A stretch of 64,000 nucleotides of DNA from an uncultured Lachnospiraceae bacterium (GTDB lineage Bacteria; Bacillota; Clostridia; Lachnospirales; Lachnospiraceae). The notes below the pieces were generated by a model, which saw only the letters and a list, made by a program, of their open reading frames with translations, searched no databases and was not told the DNA's origin. The stretch covers positions 1 through 64,000 of the forward strand of contig CAMEIX010000005.1 in assembly GCA_945919075.1 (NCBI GenBank), read 5' to 3'. Shown one piece after another: positions 17,940 to 25,499 of the stretch. The translations under genes and the position numbers were made by a program. How positions within the stretch are numbered: position 1 is the stretch's first letter; every line of letters starts with the position of its first letter.

Positions 17940-19112
17940 CTATTTAATAATCGGCTCACGGCCTGCCTGAGCAACACCAATGTAGGTGTGTCCGGTATTA
18001 ATTTTGATTTCGTTACCATCCATGTCATAATACTTGGTGGGAGCATAATCACTTTCTTTTGACCAGGTAATCTTGATACCGCGGCCATTGGTAAAGTAGT
18101 AACCGCTTCTGCCTGTATCATGCACCTGGAAAACCAGATATTTATGGTCGGGACGATATTCCCAATAAGTATCCTGAATAATAATGTTTTCAAAGGTAAG
18201 CTGTTCGCCCGTTAATTTATCAATCTGCGGGGAACCATATAAATATTTTTTGTACACACCGGCTTCTTCGTCATAACTGAAAGAAGTTTTAGTGGTAGTG
18301 AAAATTTTGGCCAAACTGATTTCCTTTGCCTCAAAGGAATCCTTTGCATCCTCTAACGTATTTTCTTCCGACATGGGAGCAAAACTGAAATGATCAGGCT
18401 GATAAAGGTCTTCTCTGTGTTCCATGGGGTACTTTAAGGATTCGATAGTAGCTGCAAGCTTGGGTCCGTCCGTAAAACCATTATGAATTGTGGGTTCAGA
18501 ACCCTTCGGATAACGATAAAAGGCACTGCTTCCGGTAGCAGGAGCTACAATATCACCGGAACCGATGGAGCAGGCGGATAAATTGTGTACGTCATCACGT
18601 TTTACCACGTCTACCAGATAGAAAGGCCCGCCCCAGTGAACCAGGAAGGAATCCCATTCCAGACTCCAGTAAGCATAGTAGTCACGACAGCTTCTGATGT
18701 TACCGATTAATTCCAAATCTTTCCAGTCTTCGATAATACCCATCTGACGGGACATTTCCCCTTCTTCCATACATTCATACAGTACACCGGCAAGACCGAT
18801 ACCGTACTGAGGCTGGGAGTTTCTGTCCGTAGGGAACATTACGGCAATGGGACGTTGATTGGCCAATTCTTCATCAATCCATTCATTGGTAATCGCACTG
18901 TGAACCATTCCTTCTTCAGGGGGAATATCGGTCACTTCATTTGTATCCGTTTTGGATTCCTCGGGATCCTCTGTGGATGGACTGACAGGTGTTTCAATAG
19001 ATTCTGCCAAATCACTGGGACCTAAGGGCTCTGTGTCTTCTGTTTTTCCGCAGCCGCCGATTACTAGCAGTGCAGAAAGAGTAAACATAAGGAAAAGACT
19101 ACGCTTTTTCAT
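17940..19112 (-). CDS. DUF3048 lipoprotein (YerB-like)
   Basis: A secreted lipoprotein of 390 residues with a signal peptide and lipobox VIGGC (Cys about residue 21), then a Glu/Thr/Pro-rich linker to about residue 65. A DUF3048 region follows with RPIAVMFPTDRNSQPQYGIG and IRSCRDYYAYWSLEWD. YerB and relatives are envelope lipoproteins of unclear function. GAGAGG precedes the ATG. It is transcribed leftward, 54 bp after the divergent PAP2 gene, and shares the terminator with HPr. Stop is TAG at the low-coordinate end. Confidence 0.85.
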   Translation of the reverse strand: MKKRSLFLMFTLSALLVIGGCGKTEDTEPLGPSDLAESIETPVSPSTEDPEESKTDTNEVTDIPPEEGMVHSAITNEWIDEELANQRPIAVMFPTDRNSQPQYGIGLAGVLYECMEEGEMSRQMGIIEDWKDLELIGNIRSCRDYYAYWSLEWDSFLVHWGGPFYLVDVVKRDDVHNLSACSIGSGDIVAPATGSSAFYRYPKGSEPTIHNGFTDGPKLAATIESLKYPMEHREDLYQPDHFSFAPMSEENTLEDAKDSFEAKEISLAKIFTTTKTSFSYDEEAGVYKKYLYGSPQIDKLTGEQLTFENIIIQDTYWEYRPDHKYLVFQVHDTGRSGYYFTNGRGIKITWSKESDYAPTKYYDMDGNEIKINTGHTYIGVAQAGREPIIK

Positions 19113-19166
19113 AATAATTCCTCTCTTTCGTCTTATAAAAATATAAAATCAGGTGTGAGAATTGTT

Positions 19167-19625
19167 TTAGTTTATGGAACAGTAAATAACCGCAATCAGA
19201 ATACCAAGGATAGCACCCGCCAGTACCTGAAGAGGAGTATGTCCGACAAATTCTTTTAATTTATCCTGAGGGGACATATCACTTCCCATATCGGCAAAAG
19301 CATCCAAAATTTCGTTCAGAACCTTTGCCTGAATACCTGTTTCGCGCCGTACACCCATGGCATCATACATCACCACAATGGCAAATATCAGGGCTATGGC
19401 AAACTCAAAGCTGTTTGCACCGTAAATATAGCAGGTTGCAGTTGCTAAGGAAGTAACCGTGGCAGAGTGTGAACTTGGCATACCGCCGCTCCCCACAAGA
19501 CGTTCCGCCACAAACTTCTTGGTAAAAAGAAGATGGATGAGTGTTTTCAGAATCTGGGCAACGGCCCAGCCGCATACTGCACATACCAATACGCTATTCT
19601 GCACAATATCAGTAAAAAAATTCAT
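19167..19625 (-). CDS. Divergent PAP2 family membrane protein (DUF212)
   Basis: About 152 residues with four or so hydrophobic segments and the family signature GSGGMPSSHSATVTSLATA, a diverged form of the PAP2/VPT phosphatase motif. Members may act on lipid phosphates, but activity is not established. I chose ATG 19625 because GAGGTG lies four bases upstream; a GTG at 19637 would overlap that site. A strong promoter lies directly upstream, and DUF3048 follows on the same strand. Confidence 0.85.
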   Translation of the reverse strand: MNFFTDIVQNSVLVCAVCGWAVAQILKTLIHLLFTKKFVAERLVGSGGMPSSHSATVTSLATATCYIYGANSFEFAIALIFAIVVMYDAMGVRRETGIQAKVLNEILDAFADMGSDMSPQDKLKEFVGHTPLQVLAGAILGILIAVIYCSIN

Positions 19626-19648
19626 GCTACACCTCACTTAACTCATAG

Positions 19649-19677
19649 ATTATACCACCACTTTGTATTATGTTCAA
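19649..19677 (-). promoter_or_regulatory. Strong sigma-A promoter for the DUF212-DUF3048 pair
   Basis: On the minus strand: TTGAAC (19677-19672), exactly 17 bp, then TATAAT (19654-19649), with TG one base before the -10. The predicted start of transcription is close to 19642, 17 bp before the chosen ATG. Confidence 0.8.
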
Positions 19678-19813
19678 GTGTTCTTACCCACCGGCTTTTC
19701 TTAAGTTTTTCTTATTCTTTTTCTACTATACCCTTAAAGAGCCGATTACGCAAGCGGTAGAAATTTCATGCTGCATGCGGAAGAGCCCGGTATGCATACG
19801 ATTGCAATATTGG

Positions 19814-19842
19814 TGGACAATAAAGCAGGAATCTGTTATTCT
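19814..19842 (+). promoter_or_regulatory. Candidate promoter for the GtrB-like transferase
   Basis: TGGACA (19814-19819), 17 bp, TATTCT (19837-19842), 46 bp before the GTG start. The -35 matches 5/6 and the -10 4/6. Nothing else recognisable was seen in 19678-19813. Confidence 0.4.
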
Positions 19843-19888
19843 GATAGTGGTTTATTCTAAATATTACCATTAAGGAGAGTAGGGCAAA

Positions 19889-20818
19889 GTGAAATTATTA
19901 AGCGTGATTGTTCCTTGCTATAATGAAGAAGAAAATGTTCCCTATTTTTATGATGAATTTTGCAAAAATACAGCATTTCTGAAAGAGAAAGACATCGAAT
20001 TCGAAATTCTGTATATTGATGACGGCTCCCAAGACAATACGGTGCCCGAGGTTCGTGCGTTGCATGAAAAAGATGAGAGGGTTCATCTGGTGTCTTTTTC
20101 CAGAAATTTTGGGAAAGAGGCGGCCATGTATGCCGGGCTTGAAAAGTCCAGGGGAGATTATGTGGTGATCATGGATGCTGATTTGCAGGACCCTCCTTAC
20201 TTATTGGAAGAAATGTTCCGGTATCTGGATGAAGGGTATGATTCCGTTGCCACAAGACGCGTCAGCAGGAAGGGCGAGCCTCCGGTCCGGTCCTTTTTTG
20301 CAAGGTGCTTTTACCGGATGATGCGGCATATTTCCAAGACCGAGATTATGGACGGAGCCCGGGATTACCGTCTGATGACAAGACAGATGGTGAATGCCAT
20401 CCTGGAGATGAAGGAATATAACCGTTTTACAAAAGGTATTTACGGCTGGGTGGGCTTTCAGACCAAATGGCTGGAATTTGAAAATGTAGAACGTGTCAAA
20501 GGGGAAACCAAATGGAGTTTCTGGAAACTTCTTCTGTATTCGTTAGAAGGAATTACAGCATTTTCCACGGTACCGTTATCCATTGCCAGTGTCATGGGGG
20601 TACTGTTCTGTCTGCTGGCATTCATACTGATTATTTTCATCGTGGTACGAACTGCTATTTTTGGAGACCCGGTAAGCGGATGGCCGTCCTTAGTCTGTAT
20701 TATATCCCTGATAAGCGGCGTACAGCTTTTCTGCATGGGTATTATCGGCCAGTATCTTGCCAAGACCTATATGGAAGTGAAAAAACGTCCTATCTATCTT
20801 ACGAAGGAAGAATTGTAA
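19889..20818 (+). CDS. Membrane-anchored GT2 glycosyltransferase (GtrB/DPM1-like)
   Basis: It has 309 residues. An N-terminal GT-A domain opens with LSVIVPCYNEEENVP and has the nucleotide-metal motif DADLQDPP near residue 96; two C-terminal membrane helices lie around 232-295. This architecture transfers a sugar from a nucleotide donor to undecaprenyl phosphate. The donor is unknown. The start is GTG 19889 with AAGGAG about 11 bases upstream. It stands alone, without a GtrA flippase or GT-C partner beside it. Confidence 0.85.
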   Translation: MKLLSVIVPCYNEEENVPYFYDEFCKNTAFLKEKDIEFEILYIDDGSQDNTVPEVRALHEKDERVHLVSFSRNFGKEAAMYAGLEKSRGDYVVIMDADLQDPPYLLEEMFRYLDEGYDSVATRRVSRKGEPPVRSFFARCFYRMMRHISKTEIMDGARDYRLMTRQMVNAILEMKEYNRFTKGIYGWVGFQTKWLEFENVERVKGETKWSFWKLLLYSLEGITAFSTVPLSIASVMGVLFCLLAFILIIFIVVRTAIFGDPVSGWPSLVCIISLISGVQLFCMGIIGQYLAKTYMEVKKRPIYLTKEEL

Positions 20819-20821
20819 TTC

Positions 20822-20842
20822 GTTAAGGAATTGTTAAGGAAT
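20822..20842 (+). promoter_or_regulatory. Two direct repeats with 11-bp period upstream of the Spo0A-like gene
   Basis: GTTAAGGAAT occurs at 20822-20831 and 20833-20842, an exact 11-bp (one helical turn) period. This spacing is typical of tandem sites for OmpR/PhoB-type regulators. The downstream -10 (TATAAT, 20894-20899) lacks a good -35 at 17 bp, which would fit an activated promoter, but the repeats lie somewhat far upstream. Confidence 0.35.
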
Positions 20843-20930
20843 GTGTGAAACTCTTTTCCTAAATTGTCAGAAATGATAACATACTGTTGTATCTATAATG
20901 GATTTGCCGATATGGCAGGAAGGGAGAAGA

Positions 20931-21308
20931 ATGGATATATTATTTGTAGATGACGTGGAGCTGGAAACCTATGTGACAGATGTTATGTTGGACATGGGTG
21001 TACCGGCACATCTGAAAGGTTATTATTACCTGAGAGATGCTATCATCATGACAGGCAAGGATGTGGAGTTGGTTTCGAGTGTAACGAAGCTGATGTATCC
21101 CGTTATCGCCAGACATTTTAAGACAAGTCCGCAAAAGGTAGAAAGAGCAATCAGGAATGCGATTGAGGTATCATGGCAGAGAGGCAATGAAGAGAGCTTT
21201 GACCGGTTGTTCGGATATTCACAAAAGGATGGGAAGTCAAGACCTACCAATAGTGAATACATCGCAAGGATTGCGGATAAAATACGACTTGATATCAAAG
21301 CAATGTAG
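20931..21308 (+). CDS. Stand-alone Spo0A C-terminal DNA-binding domain protein
   Basis: The ~125 residues align with the sigma-factor-interacting/DNA-binding half of Spo0A: LDMGVPAHLKGYYYLRDAI, then VTKLMYPVIARHF, KVERAIRNAIEVSW (recognition helix region) and PTNSEYIARIADKIRL. The receiver domain is missing; only MDILFVDDVE precedes the effector domain, which superficially resembles the start of a receiver. I chose ATG 20931 (AGGGAG five bases upstream) over an in-frame upstream ATG at 20898. Without an Asp-phosphorylation domain it cannot be controlled like Spo0A. It could be a constitutive binder or competitor at 0A boxes. Confidence 0.85.
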   Translation: MDILFVDDVELETYVTDVMLDMGVPAHLKGYYYLRDAIIMTGKDVELVSSVTKLMYPVIARHFKTSPQKVERAIRNAIEVSWQRGNEESFDRLFGYSQKDGKSRPTNSEYIARIADKIRLDIKAM

Positions 21309-21313
21309 CAGGG

Positions 21314-21340
21314 GAGTCTGGTTTCCAGACTCTTTTTTTT
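21314..21340 (+). terminator. Strong intrinsic terminator after the Spo0A-like gene
   Basis: GAGTCTGG (21314-21321) pairs perfectly with CCAGACTC (21325-21332), with loop TTT and eight Ts directly after. Confidence 0.93.
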
Positions 21341-21468
21341 ATAATAGAAAATTCCTCTGAATTTCCTATTATAAAAAACGATCCGCTAAGGATGCGCACT
21401 CGCGCGATAGGAATCATGTCGCAAAAGCGACCGCGCTCGGCGCGAGAATCTCGCTTGCGAGATTCTTT
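21341..21468. repeat. Cluster of palindromes between the Spo0A-like gene and the glycan locus
   Basis: The stretch holds several adjacent inverted repeats: ATAATAGAAAATTC with GAATTTCCTATTAT (21341-21372, one mismatch); GTCGC-AAAA-GCGAC (21418-21431); CGCGCTCGGCGCG (21432-21444); and AGAATCTCGC with GCGAGATTCT (21445-21466) leading into TTTCTT. The GC-rich part (about 21378-21460) differs in composition from its surroundings. No gene is supported here. It looks like a structured intergenic element; the last hairpin could also work as a terminator. Confidence 0.6.
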
Positions 21469-21472
21469 CTTA

Positions 21473-21501
21473 TTGTATAAACAGGCAGATTATGGTAAAA
21501 T
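21473..21501 (+). promoter_or_regulatory. Promoter at the left end of the glycan locus
   Basis: TTGTAT (21473-21478), 17-bp spacer, TAAAAT (21496-21501), with TG one base before the -10. It lies 25 bp before the start of the first membrane gene. Confidence 0.65.
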
Positions 21502-21526
21502 TATTAGCATGTTACAGGAGAGCATT

Positions 21527-22390
21527 ATGCAAAACTCTTTATCCGATAAACTCATACAGAGAAGCTTTTTAGCGGTTCTGATTGCACAGGCATTTTATTT
21601 GGGCACCTTGGTTTTAAAGATGCCTTTTTCGGCGTGTGCTTATTTTCAGTTTGCAGGACTTGTTCTGGTGATATCGGGTGGAATCCTGTGGGACATTTTT
21701 CACAGAAATAAAGGGAAAACCGTTGGAGGGGCAGGACTTTACTTTCGGCAATATCCCTGCCGCACCTTTCTTTTTCTGGCGCTGGTTGTTCTCCAGATTG
21801 TGTGGAATTACGGAGCTCATATGCCCTATATAAAAGGGGATATTACCGGGGAGATTATGCAGTCCTTCCTTACTACGGATCAAATTTATTCGGTAAACCC
21901 CATGACCGGTGAGGGGTTTTTGACGGGTATGCCGTCACGCCTGAAAATATTAGGGCTCCCCGCACTTTATGCCTCTGTTTCCAAAGTAACGGGACTTTCG
22001 GTACCTTTTGTATGTTACCGGCTTATTCCGGCAGTTGTGTTATTGTTAGGTTATCTGTCCTATGAAAGACTGGCGGATTTCTTTTTTGGAGAAGACAAAA
22101 AGGCAAAACTTACGTTTTTAATCTTTGTGGCACTTGTCTGGCAGTTTGGAAGTTATGGTCTTTACAATGACAGTGCAAGACTTTTTTTGCAGGGCTGGCG
22201 CGGAGAGAGTATCCGGGCGGTGGTTTTGCTCCCCTATGCTTTAAACTGCCTTCTGCGTAAGAAATATGCAGGCCTTGTTCTGACAGCATTTGTAGAACTC
22301 TGCGTGGTCTGGACGCTTTACGGGCTTGGATTTACGATTCTTATGGCGGCGGTCTTTCTCATTGCCGGAAAGGTGGTGGCAAAGAAATGA
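21527..22390 (+). CDS. Polytopic membrane protein, N-terminal half of a DUF6077/GT-C-like protein
   Basis: 287 residues, nearly all membrane segments. A hydrophilic loop carries GDITGEIMQSFLTTDQIYSV and then GMPSRLKILGLPALY, which resembles the first extracellular loop of DUF6077-type, GT-C-like proteins from Lachnospiraceae glycan loci. The start is ATG 21527 with AGGAG six bases upstream; an in-frame upstream extension from 21392 runs through the palindromes and is not credible. The stop overlaps the next start (ATGA), and the next gene looks like the missing C-terminal half. Function is not established. Confidence 0.6.
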   Translation: MQNSLSDKLIQRSFLAVLIAQAFYLGTLVLKMPFSACAYFQFAGLVLVISGGILWDIFHRNKGKTVGGAGLYFRQYPCRTFLFLALVVLQIVWNYGAHMPYIKGDITGEIMQSFLTTDQIYSVNPMTGEGFLTGMPSRLKILGLPALYASVSKVTGLSVPFVCYRLIPAVVLLLGYLSYERLADFFFGEDKKAKLTFLIFVALVWQFGSYGLYNDSARLFLQGWRGESIRAVVLLPYALNCLLRKKYAGLVLTAFVELCVVWTLYGLGFTILMAAVFLIAGKVVAKK

Positions 22391-23214
22391 AATTACTTGG
22401 ACTTATGCAGGACGGTTATACTCTGTTTGTGAAAGATGGGCAGATTACGGTACTTTATTTCCTGTCTCTCTTTCTGCTTTGGTTTTTAATCAAAGACAAA
22501 CAGGAGCTTTTTAAGAAGTACGCAACGCTTATTCTGCTGCTGTTGTTATTTCCCCCGACAGCATGGCTTCTTATGAAATACCAGACTACCTTTTATGACT
22601 ATGTGAATCTCTGGACTCTTTTGCCCCAAACAGCCATGGTAGCTTATGTGCTGACAGTGTGCGGGGAGAAACTTGCCGGTTACCGGTTTGGCAAAACGAA
22701 AAGAAAATTAGGGGAGGGTCCTGCTATTGCAGTTCTGGCAGTTTTATTGTTCTTATGTGGCAGCCTGACCTTATTTGCCCATCCGACGGAGGAAACCGGG
22801 CGATATTTTCCGAAGGATGTGGAAGAGGTACTTGAATACGTAGATACCTCCGGGGGTGAGGTGTACCTGTTTGCACCCGAGGAGGTGGCAGAATACGCCC
22901 GAATCTATGATGGCAGAATCAAACTTCCCTTTGGACGTAATATGTGGGAAGCAGCTCTGTCCGCCTATACCTATGACACTTATGATGCGGGGGATGGGGA
23001 AATGAATGACTGGTTGAACGGAAATCTGAAGGGGCTTTCGGAAACGGAGGTTTCGGAGAATTATTTCAGTATCTGTTCCTCCAGGGGATTCGATTATCTG
23101 GTGTTTGATAAGGAACGAGTTAAGGAATCCGGGTTTTCCGCGGCTGTGGAAAAACAGTCTGACTACGATAAGATTGCGGAGACCGGGAAATATGTCATAT
23201 ATAAACGGATGTAA
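22387..23214 (+). CDS. Membrane protein, C-terminal half of the DUF6077/GT-C-like pair
   Basis: 275 residues: about four membrane helices (residues 20-125), then a soluble domain of about 130 residues with GGEVYLFAPEEVAEYARIYD and FDYLVFDKERV. The layout of membrane region plus C-terminal outer domain is that of the second half of GT-C-type membrane glycosyltransferases. It overlaps the preceding gene by four bases, so the two are translationally coupled. Either the family is naturally split here or an ancestral gene was broken. No catalytic residue can be assigned. Confidence 0.55.
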   Translation: MKLLGLMQDGYTLFVKDGQITVLYFLSLFLLWFLIKDKQELFKKYATLILLLLLFPPTAWLLMKYQTTFYDYVNLWTLLPQTAMVAYVLTVCGEKLAGYRFGKTKRKLGEGPAIAVLAVLLFLCGSLTLFAHPTEETGRYFPKDVEEVLEYVDTSGGEVYLFAPEEVAEYARIYDGRIKLPFGRNMWEAALSAYTYDTYDAGDGEMNDWLNGNLKGLSETEVSENYFSICSSRGFDYLVFDKERVKESGFSAAVEKQSDYDKIAETGKYVIYKRM

Positions 23215-23224
23215 GGAGCTATCA

Positions 23225-23980
23225 ATGGACAAAAAAGTCAGTATTGTCATTCCCATCCACAATGCGGAGGCATTTATATTGGATACCGTAGCCTGTGTCA
23301 AGGCACAGACCTATGAAGACTGGGAACTTTTGCTTGTGGAAAACGGTTCTACGGATTCCACCTTGGAAATATTGGAAAGTTATATCCAGAGAAATCCGGA
23401 TGATCGTATGAGACTCTTTTCCATCGACGGAAAATGTGCAGCCGCCGGGAGAAACTTCGGTGTAGATCAATCGAAGGGCAGATATCTTTCCTATCTGGAT
23501 GCGGATGATATCTGGGAAAAGGATAAATTGGAAAAACAGGTGCAGTTCATGCAGCAGAAGAATGCGGCCTTTTCCTTTACCGGGTATGAATTTGCAGATG
23601 AAAACGGAGTCGGACTGGGGAAAATCGTAAGGGTTCCGGAAACGCTTTCCTACAGACAGGCACTTCAAAATACCACCATATTTACATCCACCGTTATGTT
23701 TGATACGGAGAAAATACCTCGAAGCATGCTTCAGATGCCGCTCATTAAAAGCGAAGATACTGCCCTGTGGTGGAAAATTTTGCGAAGTGGGGAGACCGCT
23801 TATGGTCTGGATGAAAATCTGGTAAAATACCGGAGAAGCAAGGGGACTCTCTCTTCTAATAAGCTGGAAGCCATGAGGCGTATCTGGAATCTGTACCGTA
23901 AGGAAGAAAAACTATCCCTGCCGTACAGTTTGTACAACTTCTTTTTCTGGGCTTTTCGTGCCGTAAAAAGACGGGTGTAA
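23225..23980 (+). CDS. GT2 glycosyltransferase
   Basis: 251 residues of GT-A fold. It has N-terminal VSIVIPIHNAEAFILDTV, the DADD metal site (SYLDADDIWE near residue 88), and a C-terminal region ending in an aromatic-rich amphipathic segment. The start is ATG 23225 with AAGGAG six bases upstream; a longer upstream frame overlaps the previous gene. The acceptor and donor sugars cannot be told from sequence. Confidence 0.85.
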   Translation: MDKKVSIVIPIHNAEAFILDTVACVKAQTYEDWELLLVENGSTDSTLEILESYIQRNPDDRMRLFSIDGKCAAAGRNFGVDQSKGRYLSYLDADDIWEKDKLEKQVQFMQQKNAAFSFTGYEFADENGVGLGKIVRVPETLSYRQALQNTTIFTSTVMFDTEKIPRSMLQMPLIKSEDTALWWKILRSGETAYGLDENLVKYRRSKGTLSSNKLEAMRRIWNLYRKEEKLSLPYSLYNFFFWAFRAVKRRV

Positions 23981-23993
23981 TTACTAAAAGATG

Positions 23994-24046
23994 GGACAGG
24001 CTGATATGTTGCGGCAGAGTGGACAGGCTTGTAACGGTTGCGGCAG
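23994..24046 (+). repeat. Imperfect ~28-bp direct repeat overlapping a promoter
   Basis: GGACAGGCT...GTTGCGGCAG occurs twice in a row (from 23994 and from 24021; the GTTGCGGCAG parts are at 24008-24017 and 24037-24046). The second copy supplies the -35 of the downstream promoter. Most of 23981-24103 is otherwise plain sequence. Confidence 0.5.
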
Positions 24047-24066
24047 GGCTGTGCCTGTGTTATACT
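24038..24066 (+). promoter_or_regulatory. Promoter for the WbaP-type initiating transferase operon
   Basis: TTGCGG (24038-24043), 17-bp spacer, TATACT (24061-24066). It lies 37 bp before the ATG at 24104, which has GGGAG upstream. Confidence 0.6.
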
Positions 24067-24103
24067 AAAATGATAGATTTTTTTACGATGGGAGATTAAG
24101 AAA

Positions 24104-25483
24104 ATGCGTAAGCTGGAATCTTATAAGCGCATAATGCTGTTATTCTTATCCGGCATCTGTATGGCGGGGCTGATTGGTATTTATGCGTATTTCTGGTTTG
24201 GACAATACTATAGTCTGGTAAAGGTTTATCTTCAGTGGTGGACAAAGGGACATGCCCTGTTACTTGCCATCTATGGAGTCCTTTTATTCTTTTTCTTCCA
24301 TATGTACGGAGGAATGCGGATCGGTTATCTGAAAAATGCGGAAGTCATATTCTCCCAGATACTGGCAACTTTTATTGTAGACCTGATCACATACGGTCAG
24401 TTATCCCTGCTTACAAGAAAGCTTTTTCCGGCACCCATGTATCTGGGAATGGTGGCGGTCCAGATGGTATGGATTATTCTTTGGACCAATATTGCCAGTA
24501 TTATTTACAAAAATATGTTCCCGCCCAGGAAACTTTTGCTGGTGCACGGTGACAGACCCATTGAAGATATTCTGGAAAAATTTAAGAAGCGTAAGGATAA
24601 ATTTGAAGTCAGCAAATGCATTCACATTAAGGAAGGCGTTGAAGCTATCTGTAAGGAAGCCCTGGAACGGTATGATGCCGTTGTTTTGTGGGACATTCCC
24701 ATGGCAGACCGGAATGCCATCATGAAGTTCTGTTACGGCAAATCCCTCAGGATTTATGTAATGCCCAAGATTCCCGATGTGATTCTGAAAGGCGCAGAAG
24801 AACTGCATTTGTTTGATACCCCGTTACTTCTTACCAGAGAGTATTCCCTGACCATTGAACAACGTTTCATAAAACGTCTGATTGACCTTGTCTGTTCGGT
24901 TCTTTTGTTTATCATTACTTCTCCGTTCATGCTTCTGACGGCGATTGCGGTGAAACTGTATGACGGGGGACCGGTACTTTATAAGCAGGTGCGCTGTACT
25001 ACGGACGGCAAAGAATTTAAGATCCTGAAATTCAGAAGCATGCGTGTGGACGCGGAAAAAGACGGTGTGGCAAGACTGGCCTCCAAAGGGGATTCCAGAA
25101 TTACTCCAATCGGCAAATTCATCCGTAAAGTACGTCTGGACGAGCTTCCCCAGTTAATCAATATTATTAAAGGCGAAATGTCCTTTATCGGGCCGCGCCC
25201 CGAAAGACCGGAGATTATTGCACAGTATATGGAAGTAATGCCGGAATTTGCATATAGGATGAAGGTGAAGGCGGGACTTGCCGGTTATGCGCAGGTGTAT
25301 GGAAAATACAATACCACGCCCTATGATAAACTGAAGCTGGATCTGACCTACATTGAAAATTATTCGGTATGGCTGGATCTGAAACTGATGCTTCTTACGG
25401 TAAAAGTATTGCTCTGGCCGGACAGCACGGAAGGTGTGGAAAGCAATCAGATTACTGCACTAAAGAAGGACAACGAAGAGTAG
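24104..25483 (+). CDS. Undecaprenyl-phosphate sugar phosphotransferase (WbaP/WcaJ type)
   Basis: This polyprenyl-phosphate hexose-1-phosphate transferase starts a repeat unit by moving a sugar-1-phosphate onto undecaprenyl phosphate. Its 459 residues comprise four N-terminal membrane segments (about 10-145), a CoA-binding-like middle domain (about 145-245), a re-entrant hydrophobic helix near 260-285, and the catalytic domain with KFRSMRVDAEKDG, RLDELPQLINIIKGEMSFIG and PRPERPE. The Asp-Glu pair of RLDELPQ is the expected catalytic dyad. A second, smaller initiating enzyme is encoded at 41347. Confidence 0.9.
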   Translation: MRKLESYKRIMLLFLSGICMAGLIGIYAYFWFGQYYSLVKVYLQWWTKGHALLLAIYGVLLFFFFHMYGGMRIGYLKNAEVIFSQILATFIVDLITYGQLSLLTRKLFPAPMYLGMVAVQMVWIILWTNIASIIYKNMFPPRKLLLVHGDRPIEDILEKFKKRKDKFEVSKCIHIKEGVEAICKEALERYDAVVLWDIPMADRNAIMKFCYGKSLRIYVMPKIPDVILKGAEELHLFDTPLLLTREYSLTIEQRFIKRLIDLVCSVLLFIITSPFMLLTAIAVKLYDGGPVLYKQVRCTTDGKEFKILKFRSMRVDAEKDGVARLASKGDSRITPIGKFIRKVRLDELPQLINIIKGEMSFIGPRPERPEIIAQYMEVMPEFAYRMKVKAGLAGYAQVYGKYNTTPYDKLKLDLTYIENYSVWLDLKLMLLTVKVLLWPDSTEGVESNQITALKKDNEE

Positions 25484-25499
25484 AAAGGTAGTGACACTC

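Noticed and set aside
20864-20869. TTGTCA as -35 or as part of a 0A box upstream of the Spo0A-like gene
   Set aside because: Spacing to the TATAAT is 24 bp, too long for a -35, and TTGTCAGA matches only 6 of 8 positions of TTGTCGAA.
21392-21526. N-terminal extension of the membrane protein starting at 21527
   Set aside because: The extension is translated from palindromic, basic-coded sequence upstream of a promoter and lacks a ribosome site, while 21527 has AGGAG at ideal spacing.
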